Of a DNA stretch of 64,000 nucleotides, positions 53,011-63,781 are shown piece by piece (position 1 is the stretch's first letter; each line of letters starts with the position of its first letter). The translations under genes were made by a program, and so were the position numbers. The stretch is from Mycoplasma sp. Bg1 (GTDB lineage: Bacteria > Bacillota_I > Bacilli_A > Mycoplasmatales > Hepatoplasmataceae): assembly GCA_001641205.1 (NCBI GenBank), contig LSMX01000001.1, positions 124,001 to 188,000 of the forward strand. The letters are read 5' to 3'. Below the pieces are notes generated by a model. The model ran no database searches and had not been told where the DNA came from. It saw only the letters and a list, made by a program, of their open reading frames with translations.

Positions 53011-53174
53011 TGAAAGTTTTTAGTTTGGTTGCAAAAGAAACAAGAAGAATTAGATGGTCAACAACAAAAAAAACCTTTAAGGTGTTTGTTTCTACTATAA
53101 TAATAATTGTTATAGTGGTTTTAATTTTGTTTATTTTTTCAACAGCATTGCAAGCCATTATTGATATTTTATAA
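53010..53174 (+). CDS. secE: Preprotein translocase subunit SecE
   Basis: A 54-residue protein with one membrane helix (residues about 28-48). The amphipathic stretch 'ETRRIRWSTTKKTFKVF' carries the SecE pattern 'E-kki-WPs-ke' in a degenerate form. It clamps SecY in the translocon. The position between rpmG and nusG supports the call strongly. Confidence 0.88.
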   Translation: MKVFSLVAKETRRIRWSTTKKTFKVFVSTIIIIVIVVLILFIFSTALQAIIDIL

Positions 53175-53191
53175 ATTAAGAGGAGATTAAT

Positions 53192-53788
53192 ATGTCAATA
53201 GAAGAAAATACAATACCAAAACTGAAAGGGCAAGATAAATGATATATTGTTCAAGTAATTCCTAATCATGAATTGAAAGTAAAAGATGCCCTTGAAAATA
53301 GGGATTTTAATGAAACTGATGCCGGAATTAAAGAGGTTCTTTTACCAATGACTTATCATACTACAAAAATCGGAAATGTTAAAAGAAAACCAATGTTTCC
53401 TGGTTATCTATATGTAAAAGTTTACATGACTGATGATTCATGATATGTGATTAGAAACACCCAATATGTTACAGGAATTGTTGGATCGTCTGGGCAAAGA
53501 ACAAAACCAACTCCAGTTCCAGAAAGTCAAATTACTAAAATTCTTGAAACTGTTCAAGAAGAAGAAGCAAGAAGACAAAATATTCAAATCATTAATCCTG
53601 GCAAAGTAATCACTACAGTTAATTTTGAAAAAGGAGACATAGTAATTATTAAAACTGGTGATTTTGCTAAAAAAGAAGGAAAAGTTCTTGATATTAATTT
53701 AATTAAACAAATTGTTAAATTAGAGGTTGAATTTTTTGGAAGAATGACCGAAGTTGAAGTAAAAATTACAGAAGTAATTAAAAAATAA
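53192..53788 (+). CDS. nusG: Transcription termination/antitermination factor NusG
   Basis: A 198-residue protein with the NGN domain ('KWYIVQVIPNHELKVKDALE' and 'KRKPMFPGYLYVKVYM'), then 'VRNT'-like 'YVIRNTQYVTGIVGSS', and a C-terminal KOW domain ('FEKGDIVIIKTGDFAKKEGK'). It couples RNA polymerase with ribosomes or pausing. The ribosome-binding site GAGGAGA is upstream. The 213-base gap that follows holds a structured leader. Confidence 0.95.
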
Positions 53789-53856
53789 AAAATATTATAA
53801 ATAAAAAGAAAATTTATTTATTTTTTTGATAAAATTAAAAAGATATAACTAAAGAT

Positions 53857-53890
53857 AGTAGCAGTTATGGTAATAACTTAATATGCTACT
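53857..53890 (+). promoter_or_regulatory. Structured mRNA element upstream of rplK, possible L1 site
   Basis: A 7-bp helix AGTAGCA/TGCTACT encloses a second helix GTTAT/ATAAC with tetraloop GGTA, separated by a one-sided 6-base bulge (TTAATA, 53878-53883). Two helices with an asymmetric loop are the general design of the autoregulatory L1-binding site in front of rplK-rplA. Identity is inferred from shape and location only. Confidence 0.4.
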
Positions 53891-53926
53891 GAAGTTAGAC
53901 TAAAATAGATTTTATTTCTATTGTTT

Positions 53927-53957
53927 AGACATAACTAATGTTTTATTAGTTATGTCT
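53927..53957 (+). terminator. Hairpin in the nusG-rplK leader (attenuator candidate)
   Basis: A perfect 13-bp stem AGACATAACTAAT/ATTAGTTATGTCT with loop GTTTT, followed by TTGTTTAATTT. It lies 44 bases before rplK and may terminate nusG transcription or attenuate rplK. Confidence 0.55.
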
Positions 53958-54001
53958 TTGTTTAATTTAATATTTAAATAGAAAAATGAAAGGAACTCTA
54001 A

Positions 54002-54487
54002 ATGGCAAAAAAACTAACTAGAATTGCAAAACTTCAATTTGAAGCTGGAAAAGCAAAACCTGGTCCAGAACTTGCAGGTCTTGGAATTGACATGGTTGGA
54101 TTTACTAAACAATTTAATAATGAAACTAGAGATAGAGCAGGAGATATTGTCCCTGTTGTAATTACTGCATATAGTGATAGATCATTTAAATTTGAACTTA
54201 AAACTACTCCTGCTGCTATTTTATTAAAAAAAGCCGCTGGAATTAGTAAGGGTGCAGGTAATTCTACTACTACAGTTGCAGGTGAAGTTACACCTGAACA
54301 ACTTAAAGAAATTGCAGAATATAAATTAGAAGATTTAAATACAATTAACTTAGATTCAGCAATTAGGATGTTAAAAGGAACTGCAAAAAATATGGGAATT
54401 CATATTAAAAGTGAAACAGATGAAAAAGAAGAATCCCAAATAAAAGAAAAAGATATTGATAATCAAGAGGAGATAAATAATGGCTAA
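54002..54487 (+). CDS. rplK: 50S ribosomal protein L11
   Basis: A 161-residue protein. 'KLQFEAGKAKPGPELAGLGI' and 'PVVITAYSDRSFKFELKTTP' identify the N-terminal domain, and 'LNTINLDSAIRMLKGTAKNM' the rRNA-binding C-terminal domain. The last 20 residues are a Glu/Asp/Lys tail not found in most L11 proteins. The rplK stop overlaps the rplA start by 8 bases. Confidence 0.95.
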   Translation: MAKKLTRIAKLQFEAGKAKPGPELAGLGIDMVGFTKQFNNETRDRAGDIVPVVITAYSDRSFKFELKTTPAAILLKKAAGISKGAGNSTTTVAGEVTPEQLKEIAEYKLEDLNTINLDSAIRMLKGTAKNMGIHIKSETDEKEESQIKEKDIDNQEEINNG

Positions 54488-55172
54488 AATTTCAAAAAAA
54501 TTAAAAGCTTCTTATGAATCTTTTGATAAAGATAAAGCTTATAGTATAGAAGAAGCAATTGTTTTGGTAAAAAAAGTAGCTTATGAAAAATTTGATCCCG
54601 CAATTGAAGCTTCATTTAATCTTAATTTAGATACAACTCAAGCAGAACAACAATTAAGAGGTTCAATTGTCCTTCCAAATGGAACTGGAAGAAGTGCAAA
54701 AGTTCTTGTAATAGGAGAACAAGCAGATCAAGACATTGCTCTTGCTGCAGGAGCAGATCATGTTGGGAATATGGAAATTATGGAAAAAGTTTCTGCTCAA
54801 AACTGATTTGATTTTGAATTTATTGTAACTACACCATTAATGATGCCAAAACTTGCAAAATTTGGAAGACTTCTTGGACCAAAAGGTTTGATGCCAAATC
54901 CAAAATTAGGAACAGTTACTACTGATATTAAAACTGCAGTTGAAAATATTAAAAAAGGACAATTAGAATATCGAACAGATAAAGAAGGAATTATTTCTTT
55001 ATCAATTGGGAAAAAATCTTTTAAAAATGAACTTCTAGTGGAAAACTTTACTGCAATTTATGATTTAATTAAATCTTTAAGACCTCATACTATAAAGGGA
55101 ACTTATATTAATAATATTTCAATTTCAACAACAATGGGTCCTGGAATTAAAGTGAATGGACAGGTGAAATAA
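54480..55172 (+). CDS. rplA: 50S ribosomal protein L1
   Basis: A 230-residue L1 stalk protein. Conserved parts include 'IEEAIVLVKKVAYEKFDPAI', 'MMPKLAKFGRLLGPKGLMPN' with 'PKLGTV', and the C-terminal 'ISISTTMGPGIKVN'. Family members also repress their own mRNA, which fits the structured leader upstream of rplK. Confidence 0.96.
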
Positions 55173-55173
55173 A

Positions 55174-55767
55174 ATGGCAATTACAAGAGCACAAAAAGAA
55201 TTAAATTTAGAAGAATTAAGATTACTAATTTCAAATTCAAAAATAATTGTTGTTTGAGAATATTTAGGTTTAACTGCAAATGAACAATCAGATTTAAGAA
55301 TTAAACTTAGAAAAGCTAATGGATTAAACAAAGTATTTAAAAATAGACTTGCAAAAATTGCTTTTGCTGAAGCAAATAAAGAAGAAATTAATGAAGTCCT
55401 TACAGGTTCATCATCATTCTTATTTATAAGTGATGATGACTCAACAGCTCTAAAAGAATTACATAAAATTATCACTAAACATGATAATCTAAACTTTAAG
55501 GGAGGATATTTTGAAGGAAAATTTTATGATGGAACTAAAGTTTTAGAATTTGCCGGATTACCTTCAAAAAATGATCTAATTTCAATGCTATTATCAGTTT
55601 TACAAGGAACAATAAGAAATTTAGCTTATTCACTTTCTCAAGTAGCTGCTAAGCAAGAAGAAACAGGGGCAAACAAAAACATCGAGATCGCAGAAGATGT
55701 AAGTGATAAAGATGCACCAGAAGATATAAAAGAAGCCGTTGAAGTGAAAGAAACACCAGCGCAATAA
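55174..55767 (+). CDS. rplJ: 50S ribosomal protein L10
   Basis: A 197-residue stalk base protein. 'VVWEYLGLTANEQSDLRIKL' and 'NKVFKNRLAKIAFAEA' match the L10 N-terminal domain. The helix that binds L7/L12 dimers is 'SKNDLISMLLSVLQGTIRNL'. A charged tail of about 35 residues rich in Glu follows. It begins one base after rplA, so no separate L10 leader is present. Confidence 0.93.
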
Positions 55768-55797
55768 GAGAAGAAAGTAATAAAGGAGAATTACAAA

Positions 55798-56151
55798 ATG
55801 GCATTTGATGTAAAAAAATTTATCAAACAAATTAAAGAAATGAAAGTTGTTGAACTAAATGAATTAGTAAAAGCAATTGAAGAAGAATTTGGAGTTACTG
55901 CTGCTGCCCCAATGGCTGCTGCTGTAACAGAAGAAACAGGACCAATAGAACAAAATGTTGAACTTATTGGCCCAGGAGCAAATAAAATCCCTGTTATTAA
56001 ATTAGTACGGGAAGTTCTTGGACTTGGATTAATGGAAGCAAAAAAATTCGCTGAAAATGGGGGAATTTTAAAAGAAGGAGCTTCACCAGAAGAAGCAGAA
56101 GCTTTAGTTGCTAAATTTAAAGAAGTCGGAGCAGACGTAGTTGCTAAATAA
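55798..56151 (+). CDS. rplL: 50S ribosomal protein L7/L12
   Basis: A 117-residue stalk protein with the N-terminal dimer domain ('MKVVELNELVKAIEEEFGVT'), an Ala-rich hinge and the C-terminal factor-binding domain ('KIPVIKLVREVLGLGLMEAK'). Ala-Thr-Glu hinge composition is normal. AAAGGAGAA precedes the ATG. Transcription into rpoB is likely modulated by two hairpins in the gap. Confidence 0.95.
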   Translation: MAFDVKKFIKQIKEMKVVELNELVKAIEEEFGVTAAAPMAAAVTEETGPIEQNVELIGPGANKIPVIKLVREVLGLGLMEAKKFAENGGILKEGASPEEAEALVAKFKEVGADVVAK

Positions 56152-56163
56152 CTTATATATTTT

Positions 56164-56193
56164 AGAGGATATACGAATGTATCCCTCTTTTTG
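56164..56193 (+). terminator. Attenuator-like hairpin between rplL and rpoB
   Basis: AGAGGATATAC and GTATCCCTCT form an imperfect stem with loop GAAT, followed by TTTTTG. Partial termination here would set the ribosomal protein to polymerase ratio. Confidence 0.55.
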
Positions 56194-56229
56194 CTATTTT
56201 TATCCTTATTAAGATAAAATAAATAGCAA
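56191..56229 (+). promoter_or_regulatory. Second hairpin upstream of rpoB
   Basis: TTGCTATTT (56191 on) pairs with AAATAGCAA (ending 56229), with an inner TTATC/GATAA pair. It would sit 19 bases before the rpoB start, just ahead of GGAGG, and partly overlaps the T tract of the preceding hairpin. It could be an RNase site or an antiterminator. Confidence 0.4.
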
Positions 56230-56248
56230 TATTTTCCGTGGAGGTAAA

Positions 56249-59200
56249 ATGGATTATAAAACAAAAAAATTTGGAATTGACACTGAACGAATTAATTTTC
56301 AAAAAACCACAAATGAATTAAAAGTTTTTGATCTTTTAAAAATTCAAACAGAAGAATTTGCAAAGTTTTTAGATAATGGAATTGAAGCAGTTTTTAATGA
56401 AATTTATCCTGTAAAATCAACCAAAAATAAATTAAGGGTTGAATTTATTCGTTTTAAATTAGAAATTCCTAAAAATTATGAACAAGCAATTAAGGAAGCA
56501 AAAACCAAAGGATCTAATTTTTTTGCTCCCCTAAAAGCAAGATTTAGAATTATTGAAGTTGAGACAGGGCAAAAATTGTTTGAGGATGATTCCTTTATTT
56601 GTAATCTTCCCTTAATGACTGAAGGGGGATCATTTATTATAAATGGTTCTGAAAGAGTTATTATTTCTCAAATTGTAAGAGCACCAGGAGCTTATTTTGA
56701 AAACATGAAAGCCTCAAGAGCACAAAGTGCTTCTGATAGTTCAGTTTTTAAATTAGCAACAATTCTTCCAAATAGAGGGGCTTGATTTGAACTTGATTAC
56801 AAAGATTATAAATTACTTGGAACTGATCCAGGAGATATTAAATTAAAAATTGATAAATCAAAAAGAATTAAAGCAACTCAGTTGCTTAATGCTTTTGGAT
56901 TAAATAATCAAGAAATTTTAGAATTATTTAATCATCATGAATTAATTGTTGAATCAATTAGTAAAGTAAAACCAGAAAATGCAGAAACATTTGCTGCTCG
57001 TTCTGCAATTTTTAAAGTAATTAATGCAGGAGACCGTCTTTCTCAAAATTCAGTAAATGAAGCAATTTCCCAATTGCTTTTTAATCGAAGAAGATATGAT
57101 CTTTCAGCAACAGGAAGATATACAATTAATAAAAAATTATCTCCTCTTGCAAGAATTTTAAATAAAACTCTTGCTGCAGATGTAAAATTTGTTAATGGAA
57201 AAGTTCTTGCTTCTGCTGGAACTTTTGTTGATTTTGAACTTGCAAATAAAATTAATGATGCACAAATGGAAAATAAACTTGAATTATCAATTTTACCAAT
57301 TGATCATTCAATTGTTGGTACCACTTTAAATGCAACTTTATCTGATGAAGAAAGAGAATTATTTACTCAAGTTAATATTATTAAAATTTATTTAAATACT
57401 TATTGACAAAAAGAAGAAAAACCAGAAATTGCCCATATTATTTCTAATACTAAAACTCCTTATGAACACTTAACTATTTCAGATATTATTGCAACCTATG
57501 GTTATTTAATAAACCTCGAACAAGGTTTATATCGTTATGATGATATTGATTCACTTTCAAATCGGAAATTAAAAACTATTAATGAGTTATTAAAAAATCA
57601 ATTTAGAATTGGTCTTACAAGAATGGAAAAAAACTTAAGAGACCGTATTTCTGCAAAAAATTTAGAAACAGTTACAGTTAAATCAGTTACTAATCATAAA
57701 TTAATGGAATCTGCAATTAAAGATTTCTTTAATTCCTCACAACTTTCGCAATTTATGGATCAAATAAATCCTCTTGCAGAAATTTCTAATAAAAGAAGAT
57801 TAACTTCACTAGGCCCTGGAGGACTTTCAAGAGATACAGCTTCACTTGTTGTAAGAGGAATTCATGATACCCATTATGGAAGAATTGATCCTATTGAAAC
57901 TCCAGAAGGACCAAATATTGGACTTATTTTAAATCTTTCAATTTATGCAAGAGTAAATAAATACGGACTTTTAGAAACTCCTTATTTTCCAGTAAAAAAT
58001 GGAAAAATAATTAAAAAAGAAATCTTTATGACTTCAGATCTAGAAGAAAACCATTATATTGCTCCAGCAACAGTTGACATTGATGGTGATGGTATTATTG
58101 ATGGAAAAGTAGTAGTTGTGCGGAAAAATGGAGAATTTATTTCTGTAAGTCCAAAAGAAGTTACTTTAATTGATGTTTCTTCTAGACAAATTGTTTCTGT
58201 TGCCACTTCTCATATTCCTTTTTTAGAACATGATGATGCAAACCGGGCACTTATGGGTGCTAATATGCAAAGACAAGCAGTTCCTCTTATTAGATCAGAA
58301 GCTCCAATTGTTGCAACTGGAATTGAAGAGGAATCAGCAAAATACTCTCCAACTACAGTAAAAGCAAAAGAAAGTGGAGTTGTAGAGTTTGTTGATTCTA
58401 CAAAAATTATTATTTTAGAAAATAATACTCAAAAATCACATATTTATGAACTTGATAAATTTAAAAGATCAAATCAAGGATCAGCAATTAATCAAATTCC
58501 AAGAGTAGATGTTGGTCAAAAAATAAAAGCAAAACAAATTATTGCTGATGGACCTGCTGTTCAAAATGGAGAACTTGCAATTGGTCAAAACCCAATTGTA
58601 GCCTTTACTACTTGAAGAGGTTATAACTATGAAGATGCAATTATTCTTTCTGAAAGACTTGTAAAAGATGATGTTTATACTTCAATTCATATTGAAGAAC
58701 ATAAAATTGAACAACGAACAACAAAAATTGGTGAAGAAATAATTACACCTGACATTCCAAATGCTTCAAAAGAATCTTTGAGAAATCTTGGTGAAGATGG
58801 AATTATTATTGTTGGTTCAAAAGTAAAAGTAGGAGATGTTCTTGTTGGAAAAATAACTCCAAAAGGAGAAGATGATCTTTCTCCAGAAGAAAAACTTCTT
58901 GATACCATTTTAGGAAATAAAGCTAAAAATACAAAGGATTCCTCATTAAGAGTCCCTTATTCTGGAGAGGGAATTGTCCAAGATATTCAAGTTCTTTCAA
59001 AAGATAAAGGTGATAAATTGAATGACGGAGTAGAAAAAATTATCAAAGTCTTTATTGCTCAAAAAAGAAAAATAAAAGAAGGGGATAAAATGTCTGGAAG
59101 ACATGGAAATAAAGGAGTTATTTCTAGAGTGCTTCCAGTAGAAGATATGCCCTACATGGATGACGGAACACCAGTTGATATCATGTTAAATCCACTTGGG

Positions 59201-59794
59201 GTTCCTTCAAGAATGAATGTTGGTCAAGTCCTTGAAGTTCATTTAGGAATGGCTGCTAAAATGCTTGGCAAAAAGGTTTCTACTCCAATTTTTAATGGAG
59301 CAACAACAAAACAAGTTGCTGAGATGCTAAAAGAAGCAAATATTGATTCTTCTGGAAAATTCTGACTTACTGATGGAATTACTGGAGAAAAATATGAAAA
59401 TAAAATTACTGTTGGAGTAATGTACATGTTAAAACTTTCTCACATGATTGATGATAAAATGCATGCAAGATCAATTGGGCCATATTCATTAATAACTCAA
59501 CAACCACTTAGAGGAAAATCTCAAAATGGGGGACAAAGATTTGGAGAAATGGAAGCTTGAGCGATTGAAGCTTATGGAGCTTCAAATCTGCTACAAGAAA
59601 TGTTTACATTAAAATCAGATGATATTAATGGAAGAAATGAACTTTATAATGCGATTGCAAAGGGGAAAAGACTTCCCAAACCATCAATTCCCGAAGGATT
59701 CTGAGTTCTATTTTATGAACTTAGAGGACTTGGGTTATCAGTTGATTTTCTTGATGAAGCAGATCAACCAATCGAAATAAATAATTCAATTTAG
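56249..59794 (+). CDS. rpoB: RNA polymerase subunit beta
   Basis: An 1181-residue catalytic subunit. Landmarks are 'LPLMTEGGSFIINGSERVII', 'SSQLSQFMDQINPLAEISNK' with 'RRLTSLGPGGLSRD' (rifampicin pocket region), 'IDPIETPEGPNIGLILNLS', 'MGANMQRQAVPL', 'KISPGRHGNKGV'-like 'MSGRHGNKGVISRVLPVEDM' and the C-terminal 'QPLRGKSQNGGQRFGEMEAW'. The rifampicin-pocket Ser-531 position is Asn-free and reads 'LGPGGLS', a normal context. A strong GTGGAGGT ribosome-binding site precedes the ATG. Confidence 0.97.
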
Positions 59795-59811
59795 GAGGGA
59801 TAAAAAACTAA

Positions 59812-62800
59812 ATGGAAAATGATAAAAACTTAATTCAAAAAATTCAAATATCAATCTCTTCTTCAGAGCAAATTGAAGGATGATCTTCTGGAGAAGTTAC
59901 AAAACCAGAAACGATTAATTACAAAACTCATAAACCAGAAAAAGATGGTCTTTTTGATGAAAGAATTTTTGGTCCAATAAAAGATTACAAATGTCCCCTT
60001 TGTGGAAAAAAACATAAAAGATCTGATGCTGGTAAAAAATGTCTTGGTTGTGGTGAAGCAATTATTGAATCAAAACTTGTTCGAAGAAGAAAAATGGGGC
60101 ATATTAAACTAGCTGCTCCAGTTGCCCATATCTGATTTTCAAAAGTGCATTATTCTGCAATTAAATCAATTTTAGGTCTAAAACAAGATGAACTAGATTC
60201 AGTTTTATATTTTAAAACCCACATCATTTATAATGATGGTGGATTTAGCAAGTTTGCAAAAAAAGGAACAATAATTCCAGTTCAACAAGCTCCCTCAATT
60301 TATCGTAAAATTCTTATGGGAATTTATAAAAATACAAATGATAAAGAAATTGAACGAATTATTAAAGTAAAAATTAATCGTTTAGTAGAAGAATCAACTT
60401 CAGAAATTGGAAGAAATTATGGAATTGATTTTTATGAATATAATAATTTTATTGCAAAGTATTCAAAAATTAGAATTGGAACTGGAGCAGAAACAATTAA
60501 AATTCTTTTAGAAGATTTAGATCTAAAAGCAGAAAAAAATTTGATTAACCGGGAAATAAAAAAACATCCTGATAATAATATTTTACTTAGAAGACATAAA
60601 GTTCTTGAATCATTTGTGCAATCAGGACAAATTCCTTTAAACATGATTTTTGAATATATTCCAATTATTCCAGCTGATTTAAGACCACTAATTCAACTTG
60701 ATGGCGGAAGACATTCTACAGTTGATGTAAATGAACTTTACCGTCGGGTAATAATTAGAAATAACCGTTTAAAAAAATGATTGCAAATTGGTGCTCCTGA
60801 TTTAATTACCCAAAATGAAAAAAGAATGCTTCAAGAATCTGTTGATGCTTTATTTGATAATACAAGAAAAAAAATTCCGGTAAATTCAAAAGACAACCGT
60901 CCACTTAAATCTCTTGCAGAAAATTTAAAAGGAAAACAAGGAAGATTTAGACAAAATTTACTTGGAAAAAGAGTAGATTATTCTGGAAGATCAGTAATTT
61001 GTGTAGGACCTGATTTAAAACTTCATCAAGTAGGGCTTCCAAAACAAATGGTTGTTAAATTATTTGAACCTTTTATTGTAAATTTACTTGTAGAAGAAGG
61101 GGTTACAAAATCAATTAAACAAGCTAAAAAAATGATTGAAGTTTATGATGATAAAATTTGAAAATATGCCTCAAGAGTTATTGCTGGCCACCCTGTGCTT
61201 TTAAATAGAGCGCCCACACTTCATAGACTATCAGTTCAAGCTTTTGAACCAATTATTACTTCTGGAAAAGCAATTAGACTTCATCCTTTAGTTACTCCAT
61301 CTTTTAATGCAGACTTTGATGGGGATCAAATGGCTGTCCATGTTCCACTTTCAAGAAAAGCTAAACTTGAAGCAAGAGAATTAATGCTTGCAACTAAAAA
61401 TATTTTGGGACCAAAAGATGGAAAATTAATTCTTTCTCCAGGTCAAGATATTATTTTAGGACTTTACTTTTTAACAATGTATCAAAAAGAAGTTAAGGGT
61501 TCAAAAAGAATGATTAAAGATCTAAATGAACTTGATAAGTTGATTATTACCCAAAATATTGATACGCATGCTCTAATTGCTGTACCTCTAATTGTTTTTA
61601 AAGATAAATTTAAACAAGAAATAAAAGCTGAATATAAATATTTCATTACAACTGTTGGAAGAGTTCTTATTAATCGACATCTTCCTAAAAATTTTATTTA
61701 TGTAAATGAAATTAAAAATGACGGGTTAAAAGCTCTTCCAGAACATTTTCTTGTAAAACACGCAAGTGATTTAAAAGATGTTTTTGAAAGTGCAAGTTTA
61801 AATCTTGCTCCTTGAAAAAAATCAACAGTTTCAAAAATAATTGAAACAATTTATGAAAGAAATATTGATGAAATTGCTATAACTTTAGATGCAATTAAAG
61901 AATTAGGATTTAATTATTCAATGCTTTCTGGAGCTTCAATGTCTATTTCTGATATTATCGATATTAAAAATAAAGATAAAATCATTAAAAAAGGTGATAA
62001 ATTAGTTGCTGAACTTAAAAAGAATGCAAATGAAGGGCTTCTTACTGATGACCAAAGATATACAAAAGTGCTTGAAGTTTGAAGTGAAGTAAGAGAACAA
62101 GTTAAAGATGAATTAGAACTAGAATTAGAAAAACATCCAAATAATCCAGTTTACATGATGATGAATTCAGGAGCAAGGGGAAATATTTCAAACTTTGTCC
62201 AACTTGCTGGAATGCGGGGATCAATGTCTAAAGCAACCCATGAATATGCTGCTTTAAAAAGACATGGAATTCAAGTGCGGTCAACAGAGGAAATTCCAAT
62301 AAAATCTTCTTTTAAATCAGGACTTTTACCCTTTGAATATTTTCTTTCAACCCATGGGGCAAGAAAGGGATTATCTGATACTGCAACTAAAACCTCAGAA
62401 TCAGGATATCTTACAAGAAGACTTGTTGATGCAGTGCAAGATGTAACAATTGTTGAAGAAAAATGTACATCAACAAAAGGAATTATTTTCCAAGATATTG
62501 TAGATACAAGAACAAATGCAGTAATTGAATCACTAGAAGATCGAATTATTGGAAGAGTTCCAATGCATGATCTTAAAATTGGAAATAGAATTATTGTGCG
62601 TTCAGGAGAATTTGTTACTGCTGATCAAGCAAAAATTGTAGTAGAAAATAATATTAAAAAAGTAGAAATTAGATCACCATTAACTTGTTCAAGTCATCGG
62701 GGAATTTGTAAAAAATGCTTTGGAGTAGACCTTACAACTGGAAAAGAAGTTAACATTGGAGAAGCAGTTGGAATTATTTCAGCACAGTCAATTGGGGAGC

Positions 62801-63723
62801 CAGGAACACAACTTACAATGCGTACTTTCCATACTGGAGGTGTTGCTGGTGTTGCTGATATTACCCAAGGGTTCGCAAGACTTATGGAACTTGTTGATGC
62901 AAATAAAAATCCAAAATCATCTGCAATTATTTCGAAAGCAGCTGGAAAAGTCTTGAAAATTTCAGAATTTAGTCATAATAAAAATGGAGATATAATTGAC
63001 TTTAAAATGACAATTAAAGGAAAACATGAAACTCTTGAATATATTGTTGATACTAAACAAGTTCTTAGAGTAAAAGAAGGAGATCATGTAATTCCTGGTC
63101 AAAAAATTACTGAAGGATCAATTAAACTTCAAGATTTACTTGAATTTGCAGGAGCACTTCCAACCCAAATGTATATTATTAAGGAAGTGCAAAAACTTTA
63201 CCGTTTACAAGGAATTAATATTTCAGATAAATATATTGAAGTTATTGTAAAACAAATGCTTTCTAAATTTCAAGTTATTAATGCGGGCGATTCAGGACTT
63301 TATTCTGGACAAATTGTTTCAAAAGATAAACTTTTTGAAATTAATGAGGAATTAATTAAAAAAGGAAAAAGACCTGCTTTTGCAAACCAAGTTATTATTG
63401 GAGTAAAACCACTTCCAATTCAATCAGAATCATTCCTAGCAGCAGCATCTTACCAAAGAACAGCAGAATCACTTGTAACTGCAGCAATTGAGAAAAAAAT
63501 TGATTCCCTATATGGAATTAAAGAGAATTTAATTGTTGGAAATAGAATTCCTGTAGGAACAGGGGTATTACACCCAACAGGAAAATATGATCTATTTGAT
63601 GAAGCCTTCTTAGTAGAAGAAGAATACTATAATAGACAAGAAGCAATTGATATTGAACTTGATACATCTTCATTTGATGAACAAATAAGAATTATAAATG
63701 AAGATTCATCAAAAATTATTTAA
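59812..63723 (+). CDS. rpoC: RNA polymerase subunit beta'
   Basis: A 1303-residue catalytic subunit. The first zinc site is 'YKCPLCGKKHKRSDAGKKCL' plus 'GCGEA'. The Mg-binding triad is 'NADFDGDQMAVHVPLS' and the second zinc site is 'CSSHRGICKKCFG'. 'MMMNSGARGNISNFVQLAGM' is the bridge/trigger-loop region. Length is a little above the usual 1200 for Bacillus. It starts 17 bases after rpoB behind TTAGGAGGG. A strong terminator follows. Confidence 0.97.
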
Positions 63724-63735
63724 TTAATCAATAAC

Positions 63736-63765
63736 AAAGCGAACCCTTAAAAGGTTCGCTTTTTT
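63736..63765 (+). terminator. Rho-independent terminator after rpoC
   Basis: A perfect 10-bp stem AAAGCGAACC/GGTTCGCTTT with a 7-base loop and a T tract that joins the TATAAT of the next gene. Confidence 0.92.
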
Positions 63766-63769
63766 CTTA

Positions 63770-63775
63770 TATAAT
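63770..63775 (+). promoter_or_regulatory. -10 box (TATAAT), probably leaderless
   Basis: An exact TATAAT ends 6 bases before the ATG at 63782, so transcription would begin at the start codon. It lies within the 18-mer TTTTTCTTATATAATTTA that also drives rpmG. Confidence 0.55.
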
Positions 63776-63781
63776 TTAGAT

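Noticed and set aside
53010..53174. Hypothetical minus-strand gene at 52955-53158
   Set aside because: It covers rpmG and secE, which are well supported by motif and gene order.
13736..63765. tRNA or small-RNA gene in the GGTTCG-containing hairpin after rpoC
   Set aside because: The GGTTCG is part of a simple 10-bp terminator stem; no cloverleaf can be drawn here, and I found none in the other gaps.
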